A stretch of 64,000 bases of DNA from contig NC_079232.1 of assembly GCF_028502605.1 (NCBI RefSeq), forward strand, positions 1,674,001-1,738,000, read 5' to 3'. Below are positions 1-12,101 of the stretch, one piece after another; positions within the stretch are counted from its first letter, which is position 1, and the number at the start of each line of letters is the position of its first letter. The notes beneath the pieces are model-generated. The model did no database searches, was not told the DNA's origin, and saw nothing but the letters and a program-made list of their open reading frames with translations. The stretch is from Trichoderma breve. Taxonomy: Eukaryota > Ascomycota > Sordariomycetes > Hypocreales > Hypocreaceae. The position numbers were made by a program, and so were the translations under genes.

Positions 1-480
1 AGGAGGCATCCGTCATTGATCCGAGCCACTGCGTCGAGTGGTGACCAGCCCTTATGCTCTTGACGTTGAGTAGATCGCCTACGGTTGATACAATGACTTG
101 ATGTCTGTTATATTCGGCGTAAACATCACAAAGACATACGCTCTTTGCTGGGATGCCTGATCAGCGAACAAATAAACAACCTGGAGGCATTGCTTTGCTG
201 TATCGATTTCCTTGAGCAGCCGAAGTCGATCATCTTCTGGCCGCCGCGGTTGTACCACCTTGGTGCTTAGCGACTGTCCTGAGAGAGCGACGAGCCACGC
301 CTAAAGGTCAGCAATCATCAAAACCATTTTCTCTCTAGCATCACTGAGAGCCGCGGTGGTATTAACGTGTGATCTAGATAGCTGCATGTAACTAAGATAT
401 CTCGACGGATGGAGTATATGTAATGCCACCATACCACCTCCCTGTAGCGATCTACTCACTCGGCGCCAAAATCATGGATC
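1..480 (-). pseudogene. Degenerate fungal N-terminal-domain protein (PigL_N-like relic), cut by window edge
   Basis: Read on the minus strand, this stretch encodes text resembling the interior of the fungal N-terminal domain seen in STAND-type and azaphilone-cluster-L-like proteins. In order there is a helix-like piece (ALSDAREKM), then AWLVALSGQ, PEDDRLRLLKEIDTAKQ and HQVIVSTVGDLLNVK, then STQWLGSMTD at the edge. Two lesions break it. An in-frame TAG lies at 303-301, between ADL and AWL. A net one-base loss around 126-133 moves QQRAYVF into a different frame from DVYAEYNRHQV. I found no GT-AG intron that removes either lesion and keeps frame. A possible upstream exon ending DFGAE (open to about 662) could join through a GTGAGT donor near 459. 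The family name is from memory of its consensus; that the copy is broken is read from the sequence. Confidence 0.5.
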
Positions 481-1783
481 TTAAGAGGTGATTGAGTCCC
501 ATACTGATACGTCGTGGCAGGCTGTGTTGGAGTAATAGCATGGAATGATTGTGCAGGCCAAGAGCAGGAGCTTCGTTTTGGGAAGAGTATGGCAAGGTGG
601 TGGTGATTGTGGGGTAAGTTGAGACGGTTTAGCGAGAGCAGCCTAGTCAGAGCCCAAAACAAACAGTCAATAGTTATCCATCGAATTCATGTTGAAGGTT
701 TCTTGTGTAGTCGTATGATGAATCCAGCCCAGTCGTTATCTTAAACCCGGTGCTCTGTAATCCAGTAGTCTGTACGGAATAATTAGTATGTATGTAGCAT
801 ATGTTTTGGTGCCGCCGAGTGTCATTACTAGCAGTGTTACTAGCAGCAACAGTAGCAGTAGCATTAGTACTCCGTACGGAGTAACCGCAGCAGAAATGTT
901 CGGAGATGGGCGCCTGGTATCTATAGCAGCTCTTAAGGCTCTTGTAGTGCTTGTTCCAAGGACCATCCACATCTTATTTGGTAGCGCCATGCTCGCTCCA
1001 AGTTTCGTCTCATCTCTCCAGACTCGTCTCGTCTTCGTCTCGAACAAGGTTGAAATACCGCGGGCGAACCCACGATGGCAAAACCCGGCCATTTCCGTTT
1101 CCGGAATCATGCCACGAACAAGTGGAGGCGGTGCTGAAGAATCACGGCGGCGTTACGGAGCAAGACGTAAGCTCGTGAAAGCTCTAGTGCCATTCAGCCG
1201 CAATTGCCATTGTTGCGTCTAGCGGGTTGTTTAGCACGGCATAGCTTTTGGACTGGACGCACTCCTGCATCTCACAGGGCACCGACGCTTGGTCCGCCGT
1301 TGGGCCTGGTGACTTGTGACTTTGGTGTCTGCCCAGCTTGCAGCCTAGAGGATAGATAAAGCCGGTGTTTGTGCCACGTTCCCCGTTTCGCCTTTCTCGT
1401 CTCGTCTCGTGCTCTGTTAATTTGTTTTTGTCTTGCCGATATTCGAAATACGCGGAGCTTGAAGGCTTTTTTTTTTTTGGCGGACGGTTTGAAATCCGGG
1501 GAAAATCAGGCAATTGATTACAGAGTTTGGAGAGAGTTGGAGAGAGTCAAAGAGCCAGAGCGCACAAACAACGACAAGTGTGAAAAGAAGCAGCCGGGAC
1601 CGCTACCCAAAGGCTTACGTACCTGCCTGCCTCTCTCACCGGTTTTAAGCTTCTTTTTTCCTTATCGATTCCCACCCTCTTCGCTTCTTTGACGCCCGTC
1701 TTTTTCTTCTCATTTTCTTTTTATCCTCTCATCTCCCTCATTTCCATCTCTTTTACTCCTACACTCAGACACACCCGCAAATC
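481..1783. other. Intergenic, no convincing gene; pyrimidine-rich leader at its right end
   Basis: No reading frame here has a recognisable domain or coding-like composition. A perfect 16-bp palindrome TACTCCGTACGGAGTA lies at 868-883. The last 140 bases before the next ATG (about 1645-1765) are almost pure C/T on the plus strand, as is common at transcription starts of highly expressed filamentous-fungal genes, so this is the probable core promoter and leader of the gene at 1784. Confidence 0.5.
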
Positions 1784-3061
1784 ATGGGCAAGCCAGACTT
1801 CCTCCCGCCTCCGTCTCCGGCTGCCGGGCCTACAACGCCCTTGGCCGAGTCCGCCGGCTCCATCTCGCTCAACCCAACGGCCACCACCTTTTCCGCTGCG
1901 AATCTCGGCAACCATCGCCAGACGTACTTTGACGATGACCCTACCGAGCTCGCCACCGACGATCTACCTCCCCTGTATGACGAGCATGAGAACGATGCCG
2001 TCCCTTTCATCGACCCTCTGGCCCCTGCTGGCCCTGCAGCCAGCATTCTGAACCTCGAGCCCTTCAAGCGTGACCCTCGCTCAGACACCGTCTATTACCT
2101 GGATTCCCGCCTCGACTCGGATCCCAAGTATCTCAACGGTGCTCTTGTCCATCTGTCCCAGCTGCCTCCTCGACCGTTTGCCCAGATCCGCGGCACACAC
2201 ACAGAAACTCGCCGCAAGTCTGATGACAAGACGGAGCAGGTCACCGTGGTTGATTTTGACATTGAGATTGAGCTCACACACTTGCTCTACCACAATATCC
2301 AGGACCCTACAAACGGGGCCTGGCGAAAGCTCCACGCCGTCGGCAACCTAGAAAAGGTTCGCCGTGGCACAGTCTTCCCAACTCGTGCAGCTGGCTTCGG
2401 CGGCAGCGGTGGCATCATCGAAAGCGGCGAACCTACCGTCGAGGAATGGTGCCACCGCTTCTGTGCCAGCCGTGCCGGCCTCAAGAACATGGCCTTTGAG
2501 CGTCGTGTCATCGGATGGGACTGGGATTATCTGAAGAAGCAGCTGGAGCGCCTGGTTCATGATACCAATTATCGTGGTCACACCAGCATTACTTTCCCAG
2601 TGCGGAACTCGCGTGTGGAGATTTACAATGCTTGCCGTGTGAACCAGATGCGTCTCACCAAATGGATCGAGGTCATGTTTATGCTCACCCTCATGTTCCT
2701 CTTCGCCTGGCCGTATCTATTCTTCCGCACCAAACGTTGGGAGACAGTATACGCTGAATGGTCCCTGAGCCGTGATGAGCCGGATGGCACTGGTTGCGTG
2801 GAACGTCGCTTTGCTTCCATGAGCGAGGCTCAGTGGTACCAGATGTGGGCGAGAGCTATCCAGAAGGCCGTCTTGGAACGCAGACAGGGCCACCTCGACC
2901 AGGGAGACGTGGAGAGAGCCGACCAGCCGGCCGACCAAGCTGGTGGCTTTGCCGGTATGGTGCAGGCTGGTGTAGAAGCCATGGGCGTGGTCAACAGGTC
3001 GTTTGGATGGGGTGGTGACAGCGGCAGTGCGCCTCGGCGCTTCAAGTTTGGAAGACGGTAA
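1784..3061 (+). CDS. Conserved fungal single-TM protein of unknown function
   Basis: Uninterrupted 425-residue frame that starts at the first ATG after a C/T-rich leader. I do not recognise a named family. The N-terminal 60 residues are Pro/Ser/Thr-rich and disordered-looking, followed by an acidic stretch (DDDPTELATDDLPPLYDEHE). The middle is well structured, with an ordered domain around residues 90-280 (for example VTVVDFDIEIELTHLLY and WRKLHAVGNLEKVRRG). One strong hydrophobic segment lies around residues 293-315 (VMFMLTLMFLFAWPYLFF), followed by a tryptophan-rich aromatic region and a Gly/Arg-rich tail. The layout suggests a tail-proximal membrane-anchored protein with a large N-terminal cytosolic domain. 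Base composition and third-position GC are typical of a real gene. Function is not inferred. Confidence 0.85.
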   Translation: MGKPDFLPPPSPAAGPTTPLAESAGSISLNPTATTFSAANLGNHRQTYFDDDPTELATDDLPPLYDEHENDAVPFIDPLAPAGPAASILNLEPFKRDPRSDTVYYLDSRLDSDPKYLNGALVHLSQLPPRPFAQIRGTHTETRRKSDDKTEQVTVVDFDIEIELTHLLYHNIQDPTNGAWRKLHAVGNLEKVRRGTVFPTRAAGFGGSGGIIESGEPTVEEWCHRFCASRAGLKNMAFERRVIGWDWDYLKKQLERLVHDTNYRGHTSITFPVRNSRVEIYNACRVNQMRLTKWIEVMFMLTLMFLFAWPYLFFRTKRWETVYAEWSLSRDEPDGTGCVERRFASMSEAQWYQMWARAIQKAVLERRQGHLDQGDVERADQPADQAGGFAGMVQAGVEAMGVVNRSFGWGGDSGSAPRRFKFGRR

Positions 3062-3789
3062 ATGGCTTGCATGCTGAGCACCGTGGCGAAGAACAAGACG
3101 GAGGTTGATGACACGAATCTAGATGGGCTGGAGATGCGCATTTCTATTGGATAAATGCGCTCCTTTCTTCCCTCAGCACTTTAAAAAGACTTTGTTTGGT
3201 GGAGGAGTTTTTGGAGTTACAGGGTAGCATTGATGATATTTTATAGGTACAGCGGATGTTGAGCTATTCCTATGTACAATCTTTAGTTTTGTCTATTCCT
3301 TACAGGTCATTGCATATACTGAGCACGATATGGATACTATCTTTCATTTGTTTTCTTTATCTAGTTGCAATTTCAACTCAATATCTCTCATGATGCACTT
3401 GAACGGCTTCTCTGTTACTGTATTCGTTCTAACTTGGAGTTTACATAGCATTTAGACCCCACAGCGCTTTGCCCCTCCAACCAATAACTCGCCCCCGCTG
3501 TAATTCTGCTTAAACGTGGCTGACAAGCCATCACTAAGCGTCTCATGAATAAGGCAGCACCAACTTTCTACACGTCAACTTTATATATTTCTTCTCCTTT
3601 ACTCTACACTTATCTCATGTAACACAGCTCAGCACCTATTTACTCTTGATTGAAATCCTCGCGACAATTATTTATTCTATCCCCCTATAACTGAGAGACA
3701 CTACGTGTGAGAGCACGTCATTCTCTTGCAGATTTTGCTTCGGTTTGCTTTGCGAGGGCGTTGAAAGGGTGGCCAAACATCTCATCAAC
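3062..3789. other. Intergenic between two plus-strand genes
   Basis: About 730 bases, AT-richer than the flanking genes. It should hold the 3' UTR of the TM protein and the promoter of the Irc6-like gene. No frame or structured element stands out. Confidence 0.5.
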
Positions 3790-5060
3790 ATGGATATTTC
3801 CAATCCGAGAAGGATTCTGGCCGTTAGCCTGGAGGGTTCAGAGCAGCATCTGAGTCGTGTCATCAAAGGTAATGCTCTCTTTCATCCCTGTCATCAGCAT
3901 GGCTGCATGAGATGCGTCTTTTGTGGCGTATTTGCTATATCAACTTGTATATATGAAATGCAAGTGAGGGTTGGGATGAGTTTCAATCTCATCAATCTCA
4001 TATCCAACATACTACGCTGCTTCTTACACTAACTGTACCTTGCTAGATCTTACCGGATCATCACCAGAAGCGGCATCAACATCACTGGCGGGCACCACCC
4101 ATGACCTCGAGCTCAAAACATCCTACTACACAGCCTCCGTCCCGATATGGATAGATCTCATCGCTTCTCCGTCAGAATGGGCTTCATCTTTCCTATCCGA
4201 AGAAGCCCGCGAGGTCCTCGCAGTCCTAGGCGGCCTCGTTCTAGTCTTTGCTATACCTAATGCCAAGCCTGCAACTTTAACTGGGGACAACGACACTCCC
4301 AATCTTATTCGACACGTTGGCAGTGTCGTTCAGAAAGGCCTTGGCGGCTGGGAATGGGATGGAGTCAGGCTAGCTGTTGGTATTGGTGAGGGTGACGACG
4401 CCGATGAATGGGACGAGCTTTGCGCGGAAGCTGGCTTGGAGTTTGTACAGCTGAAAAGCGGGCAAAAGGATAAAAATGAGTTTGGAGGTATGGTGGCTCA
4501 AGAACATTTCCACATCATCCTTACTGTTACTGGCCTGCACGATACAGTATCACTACTGGTGTGACATCTTGCTGACTGAAGACGCATTTACAGAAAAGAC
4601 GGGAATCTCTCGGGTCAAGGAAGCCCTTGAATCAAATGACTGGGAGCAGTTAACCGACGACCCGCTCTCTGATTTGGACGAGGCGCGCTCTGATAAATCT
4701 GAAGACGCAGAGGACTTTGATCCAGAGAGCTTAGACTTTGGCGTCGACCGTTCTGATTTTGAAGGGCTGCGTATGGCAATTTGGGAAACAAGCCGTCTCG
4801 AAACTGGTGATGCCGACAATGCTCTCTCAAAACAACCCGAGGCAGATGTGTCCAAGGCGGCAGATGTCAAAGCAGGCCCCGCTGCTGATACCAACGATGG
4901 CGTGGCGTTGGATCGCGACCTTGACGACGAGGATGTGGCCAAGGTAGAGAAGATGATGAGGAAGCTTCAGGCGGCTAGAGAAATGGGAGAGGGCATGAGC
5001 GAGGCGCAGAGAAAGCGACTGGCAGCCAGAGCTGTGGAGGAGGTAATGCGAGAGCTTTGA
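3790..5060 (+). CDS. IRC6: Irc6 / alpha-gamma-adaptin-binding protein p34-like
   Basis: Three exons by hand splicing: 3790-3868, 4047-4487 and 4594-5060 (328 residues). Donors are GTAATG and GTATGG; acceptors are TGCTAG and TTACAG; CTAAC lies upstream of the first acceptor. The N-terminus (MDISNPRRILAVSLEG) opens a small-GTPase-like fold as in Irc6. The second splice restores the family signature FGEKTGISRVKEALESNDW, which recalls the p34 consensus GEKTGI-RV-EALEA-W. The C-terminus has an acidic linker and ends in a helix (VEKMMRKLQAAREMGEGMS..RLAARAVEEVM). Known homologues bind clathrin adaptors AP-1/AP-2 and act in vesicle trafficking. Without splicing each frame stops within the introns, so this is one gene. 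Confidence 0.85.
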
Positions 5061-8000
5061 AGTCGTTATTCTCTTTTTGTCCTTCGCACGCAAGCCATAA
5101 CCAAAGTCTCTTGATCCACAATCTCATCCTAGCTTTCTCCTTGAACTGACAGTGGCACATCGTGGCATTCCTACATGGATATGCACGTACATCGGGTTTT
5201 CGCTAGGCGACTGCCTCCTGACATGTGCCAGGGTTTTCTATGTCTCGCGCTGCCCTGATATCGGATCTCGCTCTGTGGTGAATGTATTAAAACAACTTCA
5301 CAAAATAGTGATAGTATGCAATGCAGCTAGCAGTAGTCATCAGCATGGTATCCGTGGCCAGCTGCAAGGGACAGCCGTCATGCATCATGCCAAAGCATGA
5401 CAACGTGAGACATGCCGACGCCGTGCATATATAGGGCACGGTAGGAAGTTTCTTATACTCGTATGTAGTTAGCTCAACTGCCCTCCCCGTCCTGCATCCA
5501 CTGCGGTCTGCTCCGTGCCCATAGACATGCCTTGGCCGGTGTCCCAAATCAATGGTCGATTCAAGGGAGGCCCGGGACTCGAATCGGAACTCGGGAAGCT
5601 AATTGTAAAGACAACGTTCTAGTTTGGTGCGATTATGATGCCTTTCAGCTCACGAGTCTAGGTTCAATGATCCGACCAGATTTCGAAGACGAGGACTAGG
5701 CATGAATGCTTGAGGTCAAGTTATGCGTATTAAACGCCCGTAACGCCATGCTATATTTCCCTGCAGATACGTGGAGGGAGACGCTGCAGCTTGCAAGCAT
5801 GCTTTGCAAACAGACCCGCTTCCCCAGCCTAGTTGTCATGGCCTTCTTGAACTGAGACATGTAACATGCTTATGGGCGATGCTGCATACAAAGATATCTC
5901 CGGACAGGGGTGACGAAAAGGGAGAGGAGAAATAGAAAGAGGAAACTAGGCGAGAATCAGGGCAGCATGAAACATCACACGACTGAGCGGTCGTATGAGT
6001 TCTGTGAAAGCATGCTGTTCTGCAATATGCGGCTCTCGATATCTGTTGAGATCAGGCCCGACCCGACGCTCCATATGGAGCTTGGAACTATTTTCGTACA
6101 CTTGAGTCAGTGTAAACTGCTGTACCACTATCACTGTAAAGTTCTTTCTTTGGCGGGGAGAGTCCAGTTGAACTCCACCACCAAGTGCTGATGTTCTAAT
6201 CCGAATGCTCTCAAGCTCAATTAAGTAACTCCTATTGGCGGGATCTAGTTTGCTAAAGGCTCGAGTCAAGCCGGGAAAATGATATTAATAGACGTCAAGT
6301 CTGGTAGTCAGTAATCCGATGTAAAGGGCCTTTTGACGTCTTTTTTGCTGCACAATGGCTAGGCAGTGCTGCTCCTAGGCCTGGTAGTCAGTCTTCAACT
6401 TCAGCCGCGGGCGCGTCGGGTGAATATCTTTGCATCTTTGCCCTCGCCTACGCCATGGAGACCCAGAAGTGGCAAGAAAAGTCAAGCATCCTGCGACACG
6501 ACTAGTCTCATCACCACTGCATCTAGCAGGCATACTCGCAGAGTGTCTTGGCCACCGGCTAAACGAGTTGTGAGGTTTGCGCAGGGGAATCGGAGCATCT
6601 CCGCCGGTTTCTGACACAAAGACATAGCTGACTAGAAGCTGTTCGAAAAACCAGCAAGCAGCCATCCGTATGTACTTATCTCATACTGGTTGGACCCCAC
6701 AGTGGTTGTGAGGTTGGTCAGAGCTAAGAAAGCTGAGATGGCCCTGTCCACTTGGGTCCTCGATTTTGTCGGGTGAGACTAGACAACAAACTGATAGCAT
6801 TGAAATTCTGTAAAAGAACGAGGAAGCCGGGATCAGGGTGGCGTCTGTTTACTGGTCTCATCCTAGGATACAGCTAGAGACATGTGGCAAATCGAGCCGT
6901 CGGCAAGGTCTCACTCTTGGAGCCCAAAAGGCTACAAGACGATTGTTGCACAGGAAGGGATGCCGCTGGGGTTGTGTGGAGAAGATGAAAAGCCGTGCTT
7001 GTGAATGATCGATCGGAGGTAAAAGGTCCTCAAAATGGGATAGGATCGAAACCGGGAGGACAAGTATGGAGCTCCTTCTGTTAAGAAGCACCTGCGCTTC
7101 CGCTTGCATGTGCATGTGCATGAGCATGTCCAGTCTGCTCGATGCTACGATCTCTCCCTATCGTCCTTTGGGTTTAGCACAAGTCCAAGCGGGTAGCCTG
7201 TGGCGGTTGGGCGGAGCGCCTCCCGACTACTGGTTGGCCGTGACGCCAAGCAGCAGGGTCCCAGAATCCTGGTCTGTCCTAGTCAGGGGTAAGGAGGCTG
7301 TGGAGCTTCTTTGAGCTTCTCCGAGACGGTTGGGGCATGTTACACTGTGTTTGCGCATCGCGTGTCCCGTACTGTGCGCCCAAGACAAGTCTATCGTATT
7401 CGAAGGCGATGCTACCGTTTTTTTTGTTTCTCCCGAAGCGTGCGAATGTATGCATGCTTTACTTCATGGGGAGCATATCCATAGAAGTTGCCACCACGTG
7501 TATCGTATCGATCGCGTATCATCAACGGCCTACCCTGACAACCTGACAACTTGAATATCTCTGCAATTGGGATTCTTAGCGACAGGGTGACCCTTCTCTG
7601 CGGCGATGCCGTCAGTTTTATCATCTCTCACACTGGCTCGGGTAAATGGTGCCACTGATGACAACCACTGACAAGTAGCACTGCTCCGTGCATGCAGATT
7701 GCTCCCAAGAAGAACTCGTACTAGAACTCGTACTTGTAGGGTCTTGACCTTGCAGGATGCCACTCCGACGATCTTCTTGCACTCAGACCAGCAGACTGGC
7801 GGCAGTAAGAACATGATGAACTTGATACTCCGCCTTGATACTACTCGTACTCCAGGCTTGGCAGGCATTCTGACTGCCACTCGCAGAGGCCGACCTGCCG
7901 CGATCAACGGCGGCGGAAGGGAAGCGAGGCGGACGTGAGTCGAAAAGGGGAGTTTTGTGTTTGAGGATTTTCCCCAATTGCCGGTTCCTCGCCTGATGTC

Positions 8001-11000
8001 GTCAGAGCTGGTTGGTACGGTCCTAGAGGCATGCTGTTAAGGGGCGCACTGTACAGGCTTGTCCAGACGCGACCCGCTCCAAAACCGCATCACACCCTTC
8101 TGCAGGAACACGGGCTGGTCTCCCATTTTGGCTGTTCTCTTCTTCGGTGGGAGGTAGCATATCGGCTCTTCTCAATTGGCCTCCCAGTTGATCTTTCACC
8201 ATGCTGAGCTTGCAGCCACACTAACACCATTGTGGTTTGAATCGCCGGATCTGTAACTGTACCGTGGATGGCATCGAGTTGGCATGCCGTTGTAGCACTA
8301 GCAGTGGTAGTTCTCCGTAAGAACTACTACTACTGCCTGTACAACATAGCAGCAAACAAGAGACGGCACGTAAAGGCCCTCTCGCCGTTCACCATTAGCC
8401 TCCATGATGTCACCCCCACTATCGGGTCGGTCGAAAGCCATCCATTGGATGCGTCGACTCGAGCCGTGGCGGGCGCGACAGCGACAAACTCTCGCGCAGA
8501 CGTACGAGTAGCGCCATGCATTGCATGCTTTAGGGTCGCCAAGTGCGGTACTAGTATGGGGTTGGAGCTAATTCGAAGACTGCATCTGCGTACGTCTGAA
8601 TAAGTACGAAAGGTTCCTCCTCGTTTACGGAGCAACTAGCAGAGCCGCTACTCGTAGGCGTTTGCACTTGCGAGTAGCACTACGGGTAGTGTAGTATAAA
8701 CCGGGCAGAAGCTGAGATCCATGTCTCGTCCGTTGCGAATCGTGTCTAGTTTGAGCTGCCGAGGCTGCTAGTAGCAAGCATGTAGCTGTAGAAGGGTGCT
8801 ATGTAGATTGAACAGATGGCAGGTCTGCCAAGAGCTAAGAGTCCTATTCTGTAAGTCCAAGAACGAATCATAGGAGGAGAGCTGCCATGGCATATTGGAA
8901 CTTGTCCCGGAAGAGCGACGCCAAATTCCTGTCAGTTGCTTAGACAAGTGCCGCGGAAGTCCAAGTCTGTGCGCGCTTGTGTCTTGTACTACACACATGT
9001 TGGCTTGGATGAGCCACTTTGCTGGTGGTGCGAGCCCAATGCTACTCCGTACCACGGCAAGACATGGGACCGCTTCTACAGGTGCAGCATCGTGGCCTTG
9101 GGTTATCCCGGCTGGAAGATGCTCTGATGTTGAGCTCCGAGTCGGTCGGTGTCCAATCTGTGGGGGCTTTGGGTCAAGCGAGGCTCAAAGGTGACGATCT
9201 CCGGGGGCTAGACCGCCTAGAGCTGCCACTTAGTTGAGCAGAAGCAGTAGCGCTGGTTGATCTTGATGCTCGTTCTTTTGTTTTCTCTCTCTCTTTGTTC
9301 AGCTTAGAAAACGGACACAAGTCCGGGAGACATCGCGGCCACAGAGGCTGTTTAGAGAAATGACTGCAGAGTAAGCCACCCCGGCGTTGCAATCAACAAT
9401 GACGGCGCATTGTCTCGCCGAAGGCACGCATGCTCGCCCTTGGAACAACGCGCCAGTTGCGTGAGAGTTTGGCGTTGCCGGCGACAAAAGGGGAAGAGAG
9501 GGAAAGGGGACATGACATGGAGGCCGGCCGGTGGAACACCAGATCGACTTGGGGCACAACGTGCGAGTAAGTCGCGCATACTCGCCCACTGGATGCTCCC
9601 CATATATCGACTGATGGGCGCCAGACAGCGGCCAGTTGGTGGCGTCGAGCTGTGCCGAGCTTCCAAGGGCCGTTTTGGAGCTACAAATACTCAAGTGCTT
9701 CACTTCGTATCTGTCTGTATTTGCCATGGCTCGACCGAATGGAGGAGTCGGCTAGGGACCCTTTCGGCGGCTGTTGTTCTTTCGAGGCTACGGTCCCTAT
9801 CAGTGTGCATATTCGTATCTAGGTATGCACCCCGTGGGTTAGTACATACCTAGAGCAGATAGGTAGCTTGAGGTGAATGATGGGACCTTTTGGCGCTGCT
9901 GCTCCGCGAATCATGGAGCATCAACCGGCGCCCGCTCAGCCAAACCATGCATGCATCAAGACGAACTTGGATGGAGCACAGTGGACACAGTCGCCCACGA
10001 GCTGAGCTGAGGTGGAAAAGAAGAAATAACGAGACTTGCCTACATGTATTCAACAGCCGATAAGATGGATGGTACAACGTGATGATCTGTCGCTCGGATG
10101 GAGACCAGTCTAGGCTGATGACGGCGAGCGGAGCAGTTTCATCCTCGTGGGTGAAGAAGGGTGAGAAGCACGTGTGCGTAGTAGATTGTGCGATTAGAAC
10201 ATCAAAGGTACCTGACGGAGTAGGTACATGAAGCTTAGCAGACTCGCAGCGCTGCAACCCTCTCAAAGGTCGCTTTGGGTTAGTGCTCAACTCCCGCAGT
10301 AGCAACTTGAACGTTTGGCCCGACCTGCACACGCACTACTGTAAGGCACTCCATCGTACAGCACTGCAGTAAGCGCTCATGCCAAGCAGTAGCACATCTG
10401 GTATTGACATGAATTGAGCACTGCTGAATTGAGTGCTTGCAGGCTCTGGTAAGGCCAGGCTGAATCAGTCCATCAATACGGTACGGTACGATTTGATGCC
10501 TGGTACCTTGCAGCATGCGGTACGAGTACTCGTACCTTAGCACGGAGTGCCGACGCAGGCGAGCGTCTGTACCTGCAGCTCTCGCCTCCGAGTCCTTTTC
10601 GAGCGCGAGCCCGCGACCTGCTAACCCGACAGCCCAGCAACACCAGACCACAAAACCATTGGATCTCTGGCTGGACAGCTCTCGCACTGTGCTCTCAGGC
10701 GCTTGCAGAGTAGCGCTGGCCCAGAGGCTTCTTTGAGCACCGATTCTGCGGCCGGATTGTGCGAGTGCTGCAGCTAGCGGGCTGGCCAGGGTTGACAGGC
10801 AGGTTGACAGGGTTGGATTGGCCTGATGGGGCCATGGGAGGAACGGGACAGCAAGTACCTGGGCGCTACGTCGATGACGCCGTTGGCCGGCTCCGAAGCT
10901 CTTGTCCCCAGCCGGTACCCCTCCTCAACGACCCTGGCGCCAACGGCTGTCTAGAGCAGGCAAAAGCTCTGACCAGCTTGGGTTAACCGGCGAATGCAGG

Positions 11001-12101
11001 GCCGCGCAGGGTTCGGGACAGTATGGAGGAGACTGTGGCTAGCCAGCCAGTTGAGTGCCTGGGCTGTTCCTGTTCCTGAGCCTGTGCCTGGTCCGGTTCC
11101 AGTCCAGGCCTACCCGTGCGGTACCTGTGCGGTACCTGTCGTCCGTCGCACGTCCGTCGTCGCCAGTCCCTCCCCAACGCGAAACCGCTCCTGGCCACGC
11201 ACAAGATGATTGATGTCCATGTATCCGACACGTCTACAGTCTGTACCTGCGCCTATATCCATACCTACTCGTACCTGCAGCTGCATCTGCGCCTGGACGA
11301 GTCGGGGGTGGTCCAGCAAGCCCTGTGCTGTGCAGTGGTCTGTTTGCCGGCCGTGGAACTCGTGGGCAGAGGCAGCGGAGGCCCTGTACACAGAGGCTAC
11401 AGGCACTAGCAATGCGGCTGCGATCCCTCGCCCACCCACTGGCAGCAGCGTTAGCCACTGGCAGCGCCCAGTTGTGCCCCCAGGCCGCCAGGGGACCCCC
11501 CCTCCCCAACCCACCGCCGCTCGCCTTTTCTTCCCTCTGCCTCCTGTCCCCCGTTTTCTCTCCTCCGTCTTCCCCATCACCATCCTCGCGGCCATTGTCT
11601 CCTCCTTTTTTTCCCTTTCTCGTGTGTTTTCTTTCTTCACGTCACTCTCTTAATCTTCGGCCATTTCGGTTCCCGTCACTCTTTCCGGGACCATTCCATT
11701 CTTTCGGCTTCATATCCAAGGCCTGTCAATCGTTGCTGGGTAGACTCCGCTATTTCCATTCAACCATCGCCTTTGTTCCTTGCAAGGGTCCCAGACCACA
11801 TTCTTTCTTTCTGGAACTCGACGCCGTTTTCTCTTTGGTTATACTCCCTGTCCTTGCCTACCTGTAGCATCAACACCAAACCAACCATACTTGTATTCGA
11901 TCCCCTCGAGCGCCATTGTCGCCGCTTTCTCACCTCATTCTTTTTGAACCCCCAACGCTCCTCAGCCCTGATTCCACCGAGAGGGTTTAGCAACCGCGTT
12001 GCTGCGTCTCGTGCAATCATCTGTCCAAAGCAAACAGCTCGAACACGCCATCGACCATCGGCTACGAGCGATAAGACGAACTTGACGCGTACTCAATCGC
12101 C
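5061..12101. other. Seven-kilobase region without a convincing gene, upstream of homeobox gene
   Basis: No frame on either strand in these roughly 7 kb shows a domain, coding-like composition or a credible splice chain, and all long open frames are short and low in coherence. The region contains palindromes such as GGTACGAGTACTCGTACC (10519-10536), a 12-bp tandem duplication AGAACTCGTACT (7711-7734), and short repeated CCTGTTCCTG-like and GTGCGGTACCTGT units (about 11060-11145). A C/T-rich tract at about 11503-11650 probably marks the transcription start of the downstream gene, leaving a leader of about 450 nt. A very long regulatory upstream region is expected for a developmental transcription factor. 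An unrecognised long non-coding RNA is also possible. Confidence 0.45.
11503..11650 (+). promoter_or_regulatory. Pyrimidine-rich core promoter candidate of homeobox gene
   Basis: A run of almost pure C/T on the coding strand about 450-600 bases before the ATG at 12102. Such CT boxes commonly sit just upstream of the transcription start in filamentous ascomycetes. Position and composition are seen; function is inferred. Confidence 0.35.

Noticed and set aside
788..1222. Plus-strand 144-residue open frame
   Set aside because: Composition changes abruptly, there is no domain, and it overlaps other equally long frames, so it looks like chance.
5560..5640. Possible tRNA on the minus strand from a GATTCGAGTCC-like B-box
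   Set aside because: The bases around TTCGAGT do not pair as a T-stem and no A-box, anticodon arm or acceptor stem could be built.
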